The notes: generated by a model not told the origin, from the letters alone. Shown: positions 1 to 9,659, numbered from the stretch's first letter. The stretch is DNA of 64,000 nucleotides from Halomonas sp. ALS9 (GCF_001651035.1 NZ_LXRG01000110.1:1-64000); one strand, 5' to 3'. Numbers and translations are program-made.

Positions 1-25
1 TCATCGTCAGGCACTTATTATGAAA

Positions 26-62
26 AATCCCCCAGGGCTGATGCCTTGGGGGATTTTTTTTG
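26..62. terminator. Strong rho-independent terminator
   Basis: A long inverted repeat (AATCCCCCAGGGC / GCCTTGGGGGATT with a 4-nt loop) is followed on the plus strand by eight T. The A run on the left side means it may also work for minus-strand transcription, so it can end both the gene left of the window and hisC transcription. Confidence 0.85.
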
Positions 63-116
63 CGTGAGCGGTAGGTGGTGAGGGGAAAATAGTGAGGAGT
101 GAGGAGTAAACTTCAA

Positions 117-153
117 CACCTCACACCTCACACCTCACACCTCACACCTCACC
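117..153. repeat. Tandem heptamer repeat (ACCTCAC)n
   Basis: About five head-to-tail copies of a 7-bp unit (ACCTCAC) lie just beyond the 3' end of hisC. Partly complementary GTGAGG-type copies at about 77-106 could pair with them. It is a simple-sequence array, likely variable between strains; no function can be assigned. Confidence 0.8.
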
Positions 154-158
154 CTTTA

Positions 159-1217
159 CTAAAGAAGCGTCTCTAGCGCTTCAATCAAACTATCCATCTC
201 ATCATCGGTTCCGATGGTAATACGTAGGAAGTTGTTGAGGTCTGAGGTATTAAAATGACGCACCAGAATGCCCCGCTCGCGTAGGCCAGCAAAAAGCTGC
301 GCGCCAGGGTAGTCAGGGTGTTGAGCAAGCACAAAGTTCGCCTTTGAAGGCAAAACTTCAAATCCTAGTGCTTCAAGGCGCTGACGGGTGCGCTCACGCG
401 TGGTAATCACATGCTCGCGGCAAGCTTCAAAATGCTCGACATCTTTCAATGCGGCGATACCGACCAGACTTGCCAAGCTATCGACTGGATAAGAGTTAAA
501 CGAGTCTTTTACCCGCAGCAGGCCATCAATCAACTCCTGTGAGCCCACCGCATAGCCCAGCCGCAAACCTGCCAAGCTACGTGACTTAGAAAACGTACCG
601 GTGACTAGCAGGTTAGGATAGCGATCAATTAGCGCTACAGCACTCTCTGCGCCGAAATCGACATAAGCCTCATCCACCAGTACCACGCGATCCGTGACGC
701 GCTTAAGCAGCGCCTCAATAGCCTCCAGTGGGTGTGCATGGCCGGTCGGCGCATTCGGGTTGGCGAAGATAACGCCACTACGCTCAGTCTGGCTAGCAAG
801 CGCCTCAATATCGACCTCCCACTGCTTATTGAGCGGATGCTTACGCAGCTCCACGCCATAAAGATTGGCGTAAACGGGATAGAAGCTATAGGTGATCGTG
901 GGTACGTCGAGTGGCGCGTTATGGCGGAAAAATGCTTGGAAAGCAAACGCCAGCACCTCATCGGAACCATTACCCACAAATACTTGGCTACTTGCTACCT
1001 TAAATGACTCCGCTAACGCTTCACGCAGCGCTGCAGAGGTTGGGTCAGGATAGAGGCGCAGATGGTCTGTTGCGTAACCGCGAAGCGCCTCACCGACGCC
1101 TGGCGCAGGTGGGTAAGGGTTTTCATTGGTATTGAGCTTAACAAGCTGCTCGCGGGGTTGTTCGCCTGGCACGTAGGGCGTAAGTTCGCGAACGGCCGGA
1201 CTCCAGTATTGGCTCAT
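159..1217 (-). CDS. hisC: Histidinol-phosphate aminotransferase
   Basis: PLP-dependent fold-type I aminotransferase that converts imidazole acetol phosphate and glutamate to histidinol phosphate and 2-oxoglutarate in histidine synthesis. The 352-residue length is normal. Visible marks are the N-terminal KLNTNENPY segment, the VDEAYVDF strand (Asp and Tyr binding PLP), and the Schiff-base lysine K211 in FSKSRSLAGLRLGYA. It is separated by about 6 kb from the hisBHAF cluster but lies on the same strand. In gammaproteobacteria a standalone hisC of this type can also act on aromatic substrates; that cannot be decided from sequence alone. Confidence 0.95.
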   Translation of the reverse strand: MSQYWSPAVRELTPYVPGEQPREQLVKLNTNENPYPPAPGVGEALRGYATDHLRLYPDPTSAALREALAESFKVASSQVFVGNGSDEVLAFAFQAFFRHNAPLDVPTITYSFYPVYANLYGVELRKHPLNKQWEVDIEALASQTERSGVIFANPNAPTGHAHPLEAIEALLKRVTDRVVLVDEAYVDFGAESAVALIDRYPNLLVTGTFSKSRSLAGLRLGYAVGSQELIDGLLRVKDSFNSYPVDSLASLVGIAALKDVEHFEACREHVITTRERTRQRLEALGFEVLPSKANFVLAQHPDYPGAQLFAGLRERGILVRHFNTSDLNNFLRITIGTDDEMDSLIEALETLL

Positions 1218-1383
1218 GTGGGTAACCTGATTATCCTAGCAAGGTACACCATGGTCGCTTGAAGGCTACCTAAGCGCAAGCATTCGCATCGCAGGGGGTG
1301 TGCGTCGCACCTTGTAGCGGTTATGCTGTCATAAGTGCGCGTAAATAAATGTGATGTCCAACACGAGATTAAGGAGACACTCT

Positions 1384-1830
1384 ATGCAACTTAAGAGTTT
1401 GCTGGCCGGTTCGGCTATGTTGGCACTGCTGGCTGGTTGTGCAAGCAGCCCCATGGAACAGCAGCAAGAAGAGGCGGCTGCCGCACAGCAAAATTACCAA
1501 GGTTCACTGCCTTGCCGTAATTGCGATGGTATCGATCTGGATGTCACGATGGTGGGTGAAGAGATGAGCGCGGCTGAAGAACGCACCTTCACGCTGAACG
1601 CTTCTTACCGGAACCATCCTCAAACACCCCCGGATGAAAACTACGCGGGTAATTGGGAAGTGCTGACCGGTACGCCTTCTGATCCAGATGCTACGGTTTA
1701 TGAGCTGACGCCGAATGGTGATGGTCAAATCTACTACTTTATGCGTATTGATGAGAGCACGCTGGAGTTGATTGACCCAGAGCGTCGCCGCTTTGAAAAT
1801 GGTGAAATGCTGCAGCTAAAGCGTCAATAA
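1384..1830 (+). CDS. NlpE-like outer-membrane lipoprotein
   Basis: A 148-residue lipoprotein with a type II signal peptide (MQLKSLLAGSAM..., lipobox LLAGC, Cys at about residue 18) and an NlpE N-terminal-type domain: GSLPCRNCDGIDLDV carries the CxxC seen in NlpE/copper-response lipoproteins. It lacks the C-terminal OB-fold domain of E. coli NlpE. The ATG at 1384 is chosen over an upstream in-frame ATG because AAGGAG sits 7 nt before it. In E. coli NlpE signals surface contact and envelope stress to CpxA; whether this short form does so is inference. A terminator follows directly. Confidence 0.85.
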   Translation: MQLKSLLAGSAMLALLAGCASSPMEQQQEEAAAAQQNYQGSLPCRNCDGIDLDVTMVGEEMSAAEERTFTLNASYRNHPQTPPDENYAGNWEVLTGTPSDPDATVYELTPNGDGQIYYFMRIDESTLELIDPERRRFENGEMLQLKRQ

Positions 1831-1847
1831 CGCGTTAGCCAGTAGTA

Positions 1848-1874
1848 CAAAAGGCGGCCACTGGCCGCCTTTTG
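1848..1874. terminator. Terminator after NlpE-like gene
   Basis: A perfect stem, AAAAGGCGGCCA with TGGCCGCCTTTT, is followed by a T-rich run. It separates the lipoprotein gene from radA and, with A tracts on both sides, could work in both directions. Confidence 0.85.
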
Positions 1875-1947
1875 TGTTTGCTGGCTCTAACGATTGTAAA
1901 GTACGCGTTTGACGCAAACGATTAGTGACAGCAACCCTAGGAGTGTC

Positions 1948-3324
1948 ATGGCAGTGGCCAAAGCCAAAAGCGCCTTTGTATGCACCGAGTGTGGCGCCGA
2001 ATATCGAAAATGGCAGGGGCAGTGCAGCAGTTGCCAAGAGTGGAATACGCTCAGTGAAGTGCATTTGGCGAGCGCCCGCCCCGGTGGCGGAGCAGCTCCT
2101 GGTCGATCAGGCTATGCGGGGGATCTATCCCGGGAAGTGATCGACCTGGGTAATGTGGATCTCAGCGAAGTGCCGCGTATGAGTTCTACGTTCGCTGAGT
2201 TTGACCGTGTGCTGGGCGGCGGGCTTGTGCCTGGCTCGGCAGTGCTACTGGGGGGCAATCCTGGCGCAGGTAAATCGACGCTGTTGCTGCAAACAGCCTG
2301 CAAGCTGGCCCAGCAGCGGCGCATTCTCTATGTGACCGGAGAGGAGTCGCTCTCCCAGGTTGCCATGCGCGCTCATCGCCTACAATTGCCTACCAACGGT
2401 TTGAAGATGCTGGCCGAGACCAGCGTGGAAACTATTCTGGCGGTGGCTGAGCGGGAGAAACCAGAGATTCTGGTGATCGACTCTATTCAAACCATGCACC
2501 TGGAAGATATCGCCTCGGCGCCGGGTGGCGTTGCCCAGGTGCGCGAGTCGGCCGCCGCGCTGACGCGCTTCGCCAAGAAGACCAATACTGTCCTATTACT
2601 GGTGGGACACGTCACCAAAGACGGTTCACTGGCTGGCCCTAAAGTGCTTGAGCATATGATTGATGCCTCACTGTTACTGGAAGGCGGCGCAGACTCACGC
2701 TTTCGCACCCTACGTGGTCAGAAAAACCGCTTTGGCGCCGTTAACGAGCTAGGCGTTTTCGCTATGCTTGAACAGGGGCTTAAAGAGGTTAAAAATCCTA
2801 GCGCAATCTTTCTTTCCCGCCAAGAGGTGCAAGCGCCCGGCAGTCTTGTGATGGTGGTCTGGGAAGGCACGCGGCCGATTTTGGTCGAGGTGCAAGCGCT
2901 GGTGGATGAGTCTGCGCTGGGCAATCCACGTCGAGTCGCCGTCGGCGTGGATCAAAACCGTTTGGCCATGCTGCTGGCGGTACTTAATCGCCACGGCGGC
3001 CTATTTACCGGCGATCAGGATGTGTTTTTAAATGTCGTCGGCGGTGTCAAAGTGTTGGAAACCAGCGCCGATTTGGCAGTACTGTTGGCGGTGGTCTCTA
3101 GCCTGCAAAACCGGGCACTACCCAAAGAGCTAGTGGTATTTGGTGAGGTTGGGCTTTCCGGCGAAATACGTCCGGTACCCAGCGGCCAGGAGCGTATTGC
3201 CGAAGCCGCCAAACACGGTTTTCTACGTGCCATTGTACCGCGCGCTAATGCCCCGAAGCAGGCGCCCAAAGGCATGGAGGTGATTGCCGTGGATAAACTC
3301 AGTGACGCGTTGGACGCCCTTTAG
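1948..3324 (+). CDS. radA: DNA repair protein RadA
   Basis: RecA-paralogue ATPase that drives branch migration of recombination intermediates. In order: an N-terminal C4 zinc finger (CTECG ... CSSC, residues about 10-28), Walker A GGNPGAGKST (about 105-114), the RadA-specific KNRFG motif, and a C-terminal Lon-protease-like domain. The start at 1948 gives 458 residues, close to E. coli RadA (460), and has TAGGAG just upstream. An in-frame codon at 1909 lies upstream but has no such site and would add residues before the zinc finger. The gene is followed after 56 bp by selD on the same strand. Confidence 0.95.
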   Translation: MAVAKAKSAFVCTECGAEYRKWQGQCSSCQEWNTLSEVHLASARPGGGAAPGRSGYAGDLSREVIDLGNVDLSEVPRMSSTFAEFDRVLGGGLVPGSAVLLGGNPGAGKSTLLLQTACKLAQQRRILYVTGEESLSQVAMRAHRLQLPTNGLKMLAETSVETILAVAEREKPEILVIDSIQTMHLEDIASAPGGVAQVRESAAALTRFAKKTNTVLLLVGHVTKDGSLAGPKVLEHMIDASLLLEGGADSRFRTLRGQKNRFGAVNELGVFAMLEQGLKEVKNPSAIFLSRQEVQAPGSLVMVVWEGTRPILVEVQALVDESALGNPRRVAVGVDQNRLAMLLAVLNRHGGLFTGDQDVFLNVVGGVKVLETSADLAVLLAVVSSLQNRALPKELVVFGEVGLSGEIRPVPSGQERIAEAAKHGFLRAIVPRANAPKQAPKGMEVIAVDKLSDALDAL

Positions 3325-3380
3325 TCTGCGCCATGCTGGGCTAAACTGATGATATTCCCCAAGTGCCAAGGAGAGACACG

Positions 3381-4418
3381 ATGAGTTCGATTCGCTTGAC
3401 TCAATATAGCCACGGTGCGGGCTGCGGCTGCAAAATCGCCCCGGATGTGCTGGATGGCATTCTTGCCAAGGCGGGGCCCGCGGCGGGCCATAAGCAGCTT
3501 ATCGTCGGCAATCAAGGGCGCGAAGATGCCGCCGTTTACGATCTGGGCGATGGCCGCGGCATGATTGCCACCACGGACTTCTTTATGCCCATTGTAGATG
3601 ACCCCTTCGATTTTGGGCGTATCGCGGCAACCAATGCCATCAGTGATGTTTTCGCCATGGGGGGGACGCCGGTGATGGCGTTAGGCATTCTGGGTTGGCC
3701 ACTGGACAAGCTTAGCGCTGAAGTGGCGGGTGATGTCATGGCCGGTGCCCAGGCGGTATGTCGCGAATTAGGCGTTGCCCTAGCGGGCGGTCACTCTATC
3801 GATGCGCCTGAGCCAATTTTCGGGCTCGCTGTAAACGGCTTGATCGACCTGGACAAGCTGAAGCTAAACAGCACCGCCAAGCCCGGTGATCTACTGTTCT
3901 TAACCAAACCGTTAGGCGTCGGCATGCTCACCACGGCAGAGAAACGCGGTTTGCTGGAAATGGGTCACCATGGGCTTGCCCGTGAAACCATGCTTAAGCC
4001 CAATAGCATTGGTGTGAAGCTTGCCGATGTGAAAGGGGTGAACGCCATGACCGATGTCACCGGTTTTGGTTTGGCAGGCCACCTTGCGGAAATGTGCCAA
4101 GCCAGCAATGTGATGGCACAGATTGATTTTCGTAAGCTGCCACGTCTCGCTGAGGCGGAGTCCTATCGTCGCCAGGGCGCTGTGCCTGGCGGTACGCTGC
4201 GTAATCGCGATGCGCTAGGTGACAGCCTACCCATTATGGACGAAGCCCACTGGCAGTGGTTATGCGACCCACAAACTTCCGGCGGCCTGCTGCTCAGCGT
4301 CGACCCCGCCTGGGAAGACGACGTTGAGCGCATCGGCCGCGAATTCGGCCTGTCGTTACACGCATTTGGAGTAATGAAAGCGCGTCAAGGCAACGCCTCC
4401 ATTGAGGTGGTCGGGTGA
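3381..4418 (+). CDS. selD: Selenide, water dikinase
   Basis: Makes selenophosphate from selenide and ATP, the selenium donor for selenocysteine and 2-selenouridine. The 345-residue protein has the catalytic HGAGCGCK segment near its N terminus (Cys, not Sec, with the following Lys), the NAISDVFAMGG region, the AGGHSID motif and the C-terminal DPQTSGGLL motif. The ATG at 3381 is preceded by AAGGAG; an upstream in-frame start is less likely. Its stop overlaps the start of mnmH, so the two are translationally coupled and the local use of selenophosphate is tRNA selenation. Confidence 0.95.
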   Translation: MSSIRLTQYSHGAGCGCKIAPDVLDGILAKAGPAAGHKQLIVGNQGREDAAVYDLGDGRGMIATTDFFMPIVDDPFDFGRIAATNAISDVFAMGGTPVMALGILGWPLDKLSAEVAGDVMAGAQAVCRELGVALAGGHSIDAPEPIFGLAVNGLIDLDKLKLNSTAKPGDLLFLTKPLGVGMLTTAEKRGLLEMGHHGLARETMLKPNSIGVKLADVKGVNAMTDVTGFGLAGHLAEMCQASNVMAQIDFRKLPRLAEAESYRRQGAVPGGTLRNRDALGDSLPIMDEAHWQWLCDPQTSGGLLLSVDPAWEDDVERIGREFGLSLHAFGVMKARQGNASIEVVG

Positions 4419-5515
4419 CACTAGCCGCGATGTCAGCAACGACGCCAGTGGTTCTGAGTTTAATCAGAGAAGAGCGTCCGCTAATAGATGTGCGCGCCCC
4501 GGTGGAGTTTGCCCAGGGCGCGCTGCCCGGTGCCGTCAATCTGCCTTTAATGGTCGATGATGAGCGCCATCAGGTGGGCATTGCTTATAAAAAGCACGGC
4601 CAAGCCGCGGCGATTGAGTTAGGCGAACGCTTGGTCAGCGGCGAGGTCAAGCAGGCGCGGATCGCGGCGTGGCAGTCGTATTTAGCCGATTATCCCGACG
4701 CACTGATTTACTGCTTTCGCGGCGGGCTACGTTCAAAAATTGCTCAGCAGTGGCTAGAAGAAGCCGGTATCTCAAGGCCGCGCCTGGAGGGTGGTTGGAA
4801 AGCCATGCGTCAAGCGCTGTGTGAGCGCATCGAGACCGCCGCTCTTCAACCCATGCTGGTTGTCGCGGGGCTGACCGGATGTGCAAAAACAACGCTGATT
4901 AACCAGCTTGATAACGGCGTCGACCTGGAGGCTTACGCGCATCATAAAGGCTCCGCCTTTGGGCGCAGGCCCGAACAGCCTGCCACGCAAATCAACTTTG
5001 AGCATGCGCTGGCCAAGCGGCTAATTGGGCTGACGGAAGGGCTGGTTATTGAAGATGAGTCCCGCCAGATTGGTAATGCCAATATTCCGCTGAGCTTTTG
5101 GCGGGCACTGCAGCAAGCTCCACGGGTGCGTATCGAAATGCCATTGGACTGGCGCCTAGCTCAGATCCAGCAGGACTATATTATCGATCTGGAGCAGGCC
5201 TATGCCGCTCGCCATGGCGACTATCAAGGCTGGCAATTAATGCAGGCACAGTTAAGCAACGCGCTTATTCGTTTAGGCAAACGCTTAGGCAACGCGCGCC
5301 TGCAGCGCTTACAGCGGCTGCAGGCGCTGGCCTTTAAGGAGCATGCCCAAGGCAACCCCCAAGCCCACGAAGCCTGGCTTGCGCCGCTACTTACCGAATA
5401 CTACGACCCACTCTACCGTTACCACTTAGAGAAGCAGCGCGACGCCGTTCCGCCAGAAATTCATGTGGGTGATTGGGATAGTTGCCTAGCGGCCGCCAGG
5501 CAGTGGAACCGCTGA
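4415..5515 (+). CDS. mnmH: tRNA 2-selenouridine synthase
   Basis: Also called SelU/YbbB. It replaces the 2-thio group of wobble uridine in some tRNAs (Lys, Glu, Gln) with selenium, using selenophosphate from the adjacent SelD. An N-terminal rhodanese domain carries the catalytic Cys in YCFRGGLRS, followed by a P-loop domain with GLTGCAKTT, where the last Gly of the usual GxGKT is Ala. The GTG at 4415 overlaps the selD stop by 4 nt; an in-frame ATG at 4430 is an alternative. The 366-residue length is normal. Confidence 0.93.
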   Translation: MTLAAMSATTPVVLSLIREERPLIDVRAPVEFAQGALPGAVNLPLMVDDERHQVGIAYKKHGQAAAIELGERLVSGEVKQARIAAWQSYLADYPDALIYCFRGGLRSKIAQQWLEEAGISRPRLEGGWKAMRQALCERIETAALQPMLVVAGLTGCAKTTLINQLDNGVDLEAYAHHKGSAFGRRPEQPATQINFEHALAKRLIGLTEGLVIEDESRQIGNANIPLSFWRALQQAPRVRIEMPLDWRLAQIQQDYIIDLEQAYAARHGDYQGWQLMQAQLSNALIRLGKRLGNARLQRLQRLQALAFKEHAQGNPQAHEAWLAPLLTEYYDPLYRYHLEKQRDAVPPEIHVGDWDSCLAAARQWNR

Positions 5516-5535
5516 CGGCCATATTCTTGCTACGG

Positions 5536-6225
5536 TTACGCCGCTTTAAGCCACTGAGTCATGACGCGATCCAGTAGTGGCGCTAAATTAATAAAGCGGT
5601 TGGGGGCTTCAAGGATCTGCGTGTCATCCTGAACGTAGCGGGCGGCGGTGAGCGGTGCGCTGGGCCACTCGGCGCTGCCTAACAGCTGTTTTACGCTAGC
5701 CGCGGTGGCTTCTAGATGGCATAGCAAACCGACGACACGGCCTTTGTCCCAGGCAAACCCTTGCAGCGGTGCGGCTTCGCTACCGCCTAAGGGAAACGCA
5801 TAGTCGGGGAGGCTGAAAACGTAGCGGTGCCACATGAAAGCGGTGAAGGTTTCGGGTAAATCCAGTGAGCTTTCCGGCGCAAGGGTGACCGTATGCCAGC
5901 CTGTTTCAGTATAAGTACCAGGCGCCACCACAGAGCCCAGCGCCTGGGCAATCCAGTGTGCGCCCAGGCCTATGCCCAACAGCGGTTTTTGGCCGTCCAG
6001 GTAGCGGTTGATCAGTTTGTCTTCTGCTTTAAACCACGCCGGGGGTTGGCTGAGTAGTGCCTCTGGGCCATCGAGGACAATCAGCGCATCAGATTCGTTT
6101 GGGCGGGGTGTCAGCTCGCCTGCGTAGAGATGAAAAACGGTGTAACTATGGCCCATACTGGTTAGCCAGTCGGTTAAACGGGCGGGGCCATGGTCAGGGC
6201 CGTGCTGTAGCAGATGAATATGCAT
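5536..6225 (-). CDS. Class I glutamine amidotransferase-like protein lacking the nucleophile
   Basis: The 229 residues have a GATase1 fold layout (DALIVLDGPEAL, then the elbow region, then CHLEAT near the end, where active enzymes have HPE or HFE). At the nucleophile elbow the usual G-[IV]-C-x-G reads GIGLGAH: Gly at residue 86 replaces the catalytic Cys, so glutaminase activity is not expected. Related guaBA-like amidotransferase paralogues are common in proteobacteria. It is divergent from the yjaG-like gene. The real role is unknown. Confidence 0.7.
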   Translation of the reverse strand: MHIHLLQHGPDHGPARLTDWLTSMGHSYTVFHLYAGELTPRPNESDALIVLDGPEALLSQPPAWFKAEDKLINRYLDGQKPLLGIGLGAHWIAQALGSVVAPGTYTETGWHTVTLAPESSLDLPETFTAFMWHRYVFSLPDYAFPLGGSEAAPLQGFAWDKGRVVGLLCHLEATAASVKQLLGSAEWPSAPLTAARYVQDDTQILEAPNRFINLAPLLDRVMTQWLKAA

Positions 6226-6348
6226 GGTAATCTCCTCGCCGGCCGTACAATCATCGAAGCGCTGGGGGATCGCCCCAAGCGTATAGAGACGATAACGTAC
6301 CCACTACTTTTCACCAATATCCCACGTCAAGCGATCCAGGAAATCAGT

Positions 6349-6951
6349 ATGGTGTCGAAACCCCAGGGCTTTTACCAACGGCTGCAAGAACTCCCTCTCC
6401 CCGCCCAGCAAGCCTTTATGGCGGCGCTATGTGAGCGTTTGCTGCCTAACTATGTGCTCTATGAGCAAACTACTGGCCACGGCGATAGCCATACACTGCG
6501 TACCGTGCTGAGTTTGGTCTGGGAACGGCTTAATGTGCCTAACGCCAGTATCGACTTTGCTCGCCAGGCGGAAAAGCTCGCTGAGTGTGAGCCGCCGGAA
6601 GAGGATGACAGCTTTGGTGCTCGGCGAGCCCTGGATGCCGTGGTGTCGGTCTCGGCGCTTCTGGACACCCTACAAGGCGACTCTCCAGAAGCCGTGCTGG
6701 ATGTGAGCCGCACATCGCGTGCGGGCGTGCGCGCCTTTATAGAGCTCACCGAAGGTGAAGTTGACGCGCAAGCGTTGGCACTGATGATTCGCGACCATCC
6801 GCTGATGGCCGATGAAAACGACTTTCAAGACGCTGTGCTCGACACCGTCAGCGAGCCGTTGGATAAAGCGGGGCTAAAAGACGTGCGCGAATTAGGCCGC
6901 AATGGGGGGATTAGTAACCTGGGTTTGTCGCTGGACGAAGTTGAGGAGTAG
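6349..6951 (+). CDS. YjaG-family (DUF416) protein
   Basis: A 200-residue soluble protein resembling E. coli YjaG: the segment ELPLPAQQAFMAALCERLLP followed by NYVLYEQTTG is typical of DUF416. The ATG at 6349 is chosen because the family begins only a few residues before FYQRLQELP and AGGA lies upstream; a longer frame from 6214 would overlap the divergent neighbour. Function is unknown in the family. The gene converges with 6955-7461. Confidence 0.82.
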   Translation: MVSKPQGFYQRLQELPLPAQQAFMAALCERLLPNYVLYEQTTGHGDSHTLRTVLSLVWERLNVPNASIDFARQAEKLAECEPPEEDDSFGARRALDAVVSVSALLDTLQGDSPEAVLDVSRTSRAGVRAFIELTEGEVDAQALALMIRDHPLMADENDFQDAVLDTVSEPLDKAGLKDVRELGRNGGISNLGLSLDEVEE

Positions 6952-6954
6952 CGG

Positions 6955-7461
6955 CTAAAAACGCACCCCCGCGGTTACCATCATGCCAGCAGCGCCAAAT
7001 ACAATCAGGTCAGATTCAAATCGGCCCCACTGCACACCGATACTGGGGAGTGCTGCCGGGGCGATTTCCAAGTGATTGAGCGGAATTTTGTCGCGATACT
7101 CACCCTGGTAGCCGCGCAGGAGACCGGCGGTTAGTTTGGCGCGCACGTTTAAACCCTGATCGGTTTGCCACAGAGGAAATTCCCGCCCTGCATAGAAGTA
7201 CCAAGAAGGTTGATCAAAGGAATTTTTGAACCAAGCCGCGCCCGCTAACCAGCGATTCGGATTATGCAGTTCGATGCTAATCAGGTCTTGCTGGTTGGTA
7301 TGGTCTGGATCGGGGCTGAAGTGGCGGGTATAAAGGCTGGTTTGCACCAGAGTGTGATCCCACTCCAACGCCGGTGTCCAATCAGGTAGCGAGAATGCAG
7401 TAGCAGGCATGCTAATCAGCAGACCTGCTAGCCATCCCATCCATGGATGTAAGCGATACAT
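6955..7461 (-). CDS. Small secreted beta-barrel-like envelope protein
   Basis: 168 residues with a Sec signal peptide (hydrophobic GWLAGLLISMPATAFS) and then alternating, aromatic-rich strands (TSLYTRHFSPDPDH, WYFYAGREF, GLLRGYQGEYRDKIP, aromatic C terminus VRF), the look of a small outer-membrane beta-barrel. Similar proteins are sometimes annotated as sn-glycerol-3-phosphate transporters, a name not supported by any motif here. The start at 7461 gives an N terminus that is a signal peptide. It lies 28 nt downstream of hisF on the same strand and probably shares its transcript. Confidence 0.7.
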   Translation of the reverse strand: MYRLHPWMGWLAGLLISMPATAFSLPDWTPALEWDHTLVQTSLYTRHFSPDPDHTNQQDLISIELHNPNRWLAGAAWFKNSFDQPSWYFYAGREFPLWQTDQGLNVRAKLTAGLLRGYQGEYRDKIPLNHLEIAPAALPSIGVQWGRFESDLIVFGAAGMMVTAGVRF

Positions 7462-7489
7462 TCGATGTTCCTGGTTGATAAAGGGCATT

Positions 7490-8263
7490 TTAAAGCCGCA
7501 TTTCGATACCGCGTTCGGCCATATAACGTTTAGCTTCAGGAATGGTGTACTCGCCAAAGTGGAAGATACTCGCGGCCAACACCGCATCGGCGCCGCCCTT
7601 GAGCACGCCATCCACCAGGTGATCCAGGTTACCCACACCGCCTGAGGCAATGACTGGCACGCTCACTGCTTCGGAAATTGCATGGGTCACGCCCAGGTCA
7701 AAACCAATCTTGGTACCGTCGCGATCCATGCTGGTCAGCAGTAGTTCTCCCGCGCCGAATTCCACCATCTTCTTCGCCCACTCAACGGCATCCAGACCCG
7801 TTGGGCGACGGCCGCCATGGGTAAAAATTTCCCAGCGGGGTGTCTCACCCTCTTCAGAGACCCTTTTGGCGTCGATCGCCACCACAATGCACTGGCTGCC
7901 AAAGCGTTCGGCGGCTTCGCGCACAAACTCAGGATTGGTGACCGCCGCGGTGTTGATCGAGACTTTGTCTGCCCCGGCGTTCAACATGGTGCGAATGTCG
8001 TCACAGCTACGAATGCCGCCACCGACAGTCAACGGGATAAATACTTCCCCGGCGATGCGTTCGACCATTTCCACCGTAGTGTCGCGGTCTTCGTGGCTGG
8101 CGGTAATATCGAGAAAGGTGATCTCGTCGGCGCCTTGCTGGTTATAGCGCTGGGCAATCTCCACCGGATCACCGGCATCGCGAATGCCAACAAAATTGAC
8201 ACCTTTGACCACCCGTCCGGCGTCTACATCCAAGCAGGGGATAATGCGTTTGGTAAGGCTCAT
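7490..8263 (-). CDS. hisF: Imidazole glycerol phosphate synthase, cyclase subunit
   Basis: A (beta/alpha)8 barrel that joins PRFAR with ammonia delivered from HisH to give imidazole glycerol phosphate and AICAR. The 257 residues include the N-terminal [16 protein letters not shown] with the catalytic Asp11, the VGGGIRS and ASGGVGN phosphate-binding loops, and LLTSMDRDG. Its start overlaps the hisA stop by 4 nt. Complete, with normal length. Confidence 0.97.
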   Translation of the reverse strand: MSLTKRIIPCLDVDAGRVVKGVNFVGIRDAGDPVEIAQRYNQQGADEITFLDITASHEDRDTTVEMVERIAGEVFIPLTVGGGIRSCDDIRTMLNAGADKVSINTAAVTNPEFVREAAERFGSQCIVVAIDAKRVSEEGETPRWEIFTHGGRRPTGLDAVEWAKKMVEFGAGELLLTSMDRDGTKIGFDLGVTHAISEAVSVPVIASGGVGNLDHLVDGVLKGGADAVLAASIFHFGEYTIPEAKRYMAERGIEMRL

Positions 8264-9006
8264 GAGCCGCCTCCCGTTAGTTGGTCGCTCAATCGCTGGG
8301 CCTCGGCGACGTCCAAGCTGCCTTCATAAATCGCCCGGCCAGTAATAGCGCCCAGGATGCCGCTATCAGCCACCTTGCAGAGGGCTTTGATGTCGTCCAG
8401 ATTGGTCACACCACCCGAGGCAATCACCGGTAAACCGCCTTCTCGGGCCAGTTGCGCGGTGGCTTCCACGTTGACGCCCTGCATCATGCCGTCGCGGGCA
8501 ATGTCGGTGTAGACGATGCTGGAAACGCCATCGTTGGCGAAACGCTTGGCCAATTCAGTAGCCTTAACCGTAGAGACTTCGGCCCAGCCGTCGGTGGCGA
8601 CATAGCCATCTTTGGCATCGAGACCAACGATCACATGGCCGGGAAAGGCGCGGCACATCTCGCCCACAAATGCAGGCTCTTTTACCGCTTTGGTGCCGAT
8701 AATGACGTAAGAGACACCGGCACTTAAATAATGCTCAATGGTTTCCGCACTGCGGATACCACCACCAATTTGAATCGGCAGGTTGGGGTAGGCGCGGGCA
8801 ATCGCCGTGACAGCATCGCCATTCACCGGTTTGCCTTCAAAGGCGCCGTTCAAATCGACTAAGTGAAGGCGCCGGGCCCCTGCCTCTACCCAGCGGGCTG
8901 CCATCGCGACTGGATCATCGCCGTAAGAGGTCGCGTCTTCCATGCGGCCCTGCTTTAACCGGACACACTGGCCGTCTTTGAGATCAATAGCGGGAATTAC
9001 CAACAT
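8260..9006 (-). CDS. hisA: ProFAR isomerase
   Basis: Isomerises ProFAR to PRFAR, the fourth step of histidine synthesis. A 248-residue barrel paralogous to His[18 protein letters not shown] with the catalytic Asp8, [22 protein letters not shown] and [10 protein letters not shown] are all present. It is 11 nt downstream of hisH and overlaps hisF by 4 nt, which supports one transcript and stoichiometric translation. Confidence 0.97.
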   Translation of the reverse strand: MLVIPAIDLKDGQCVRLKQGRMEDATSYGDDPVAMAARWVEAGARRLHLVDLNGAFEGKPVNGDAVTAIARAYPNLPIQIGGGIRSAETIEHYLSAGVSYVIIGTKAVKEPAFVGEMCRAFPGHVIVGLDAKDGYVATDGWAEVSTVKATELAKRFANDGVSSIVYTDIARDGMMQGVNVEATAQLAREGGLPVIASGGVTNLDDIKALCKVADSGILGAITGRAIYEGSLDVAEAQRLSDQLTGGGS

Positions 9007-9017
9007 ACAAAATCCTC

Positions 9018-9659
9018 TCAGGGCGTCCAGGTAACAAAATTTTCAAGCAGGCGGAGGCCCGCGCGTGAGCTCTTTTCCGGATGAAACTGCACCGCGAAGG
9101 TCGAATCACGGGCAATGGCCACGTGGGCGCTTACCTTACCGTATTGGGTAGTGCCAAACACTTGGGCATCTTCCGCGGCATTAACGTAGTAGCTATGCAC
9201 AAAGTAGAAGTGTTCGCGGTTATCAATACCGGCCCAGAGCGGGTGTTCATGGTGCTGTTCGACCACGTTCCAGCCCATATGCGGTACTTTCAAACGCTGC
9301 TCGTGGGCGTCGCGCATATCGCCAGGAAAGCGATCCACGCTGCCTTTAAAGAAGCCTAGGCACTCCACGCCGCCGTTCTCTTCGCTGCGCTCCAGCAGCA
9401 TCTGCTGTCCCACGCAGATTCCCAATAGCGGCTTGGCTTGACGGGTTAAAATATCGTCCACCAGCCCACGTAACTCGGTGCGTTCAAGTTCGCCAACGCA
9501 GTCGCGAATGGCCCCTTGGCCGGGCAGAACCAAGCGCGTTGCGCCCAGAATGCGGCGCGGGTCTCGGGTAATGACGACATTCTCATGGGTCACATGCTCC
9601 AGCGCTTTGGCCACGGAATGTAGATTACCCATCCCATAGTCGATTACAGCAATGGTCAT
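9018..9659 (-). CDS. hisH: Imidazole glycerol phosphate synthase, glutaminase subunit
   Basis: Class I glutamine amidotransferase that feeds ammonia to HisF. The 213 residues contain the nucleophile Cys82 in LLGICVGQQ, the P-loop-like YGMGNLHSV at the N terminus and the HPEKS His/Glu pair near the C terminus, so the triad is intact. This contrasts with the Cys-less homologue at 5536-6225. It lies 76 nt downstream of hisB. Confidence 0.97.
   Translation of the reverse strand: MTIAVIDYGMGNLHSVAKALEHVTHENVVITRDPRRILGATRLVLPGQGAIRDCVGELERTELRGLVDDILTRQAKPLLGICVGQQMLLERSEENGGVECLGFFKGSVDRFPGDMRDAHEQRLKVPHMGWNVVEQHHEHPLWAGIDNREHFYFVHSYYVNAAEDAQVFGTTQYGKVSAHVAIARDSTFAVQFHPEKSSRAGLRLLENFVTWTP

Noticed and set aside
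3381..4418. SelD as a selenoprotein
   Set aside because: The catalytic position is coded by a Cys codon and there is no in-frame TGA.
7409..7645. Plus-strand frame across hisF and its downstream gene
   Set aside because: Antisense to well-supported hisF, with no ribosome site or domain.
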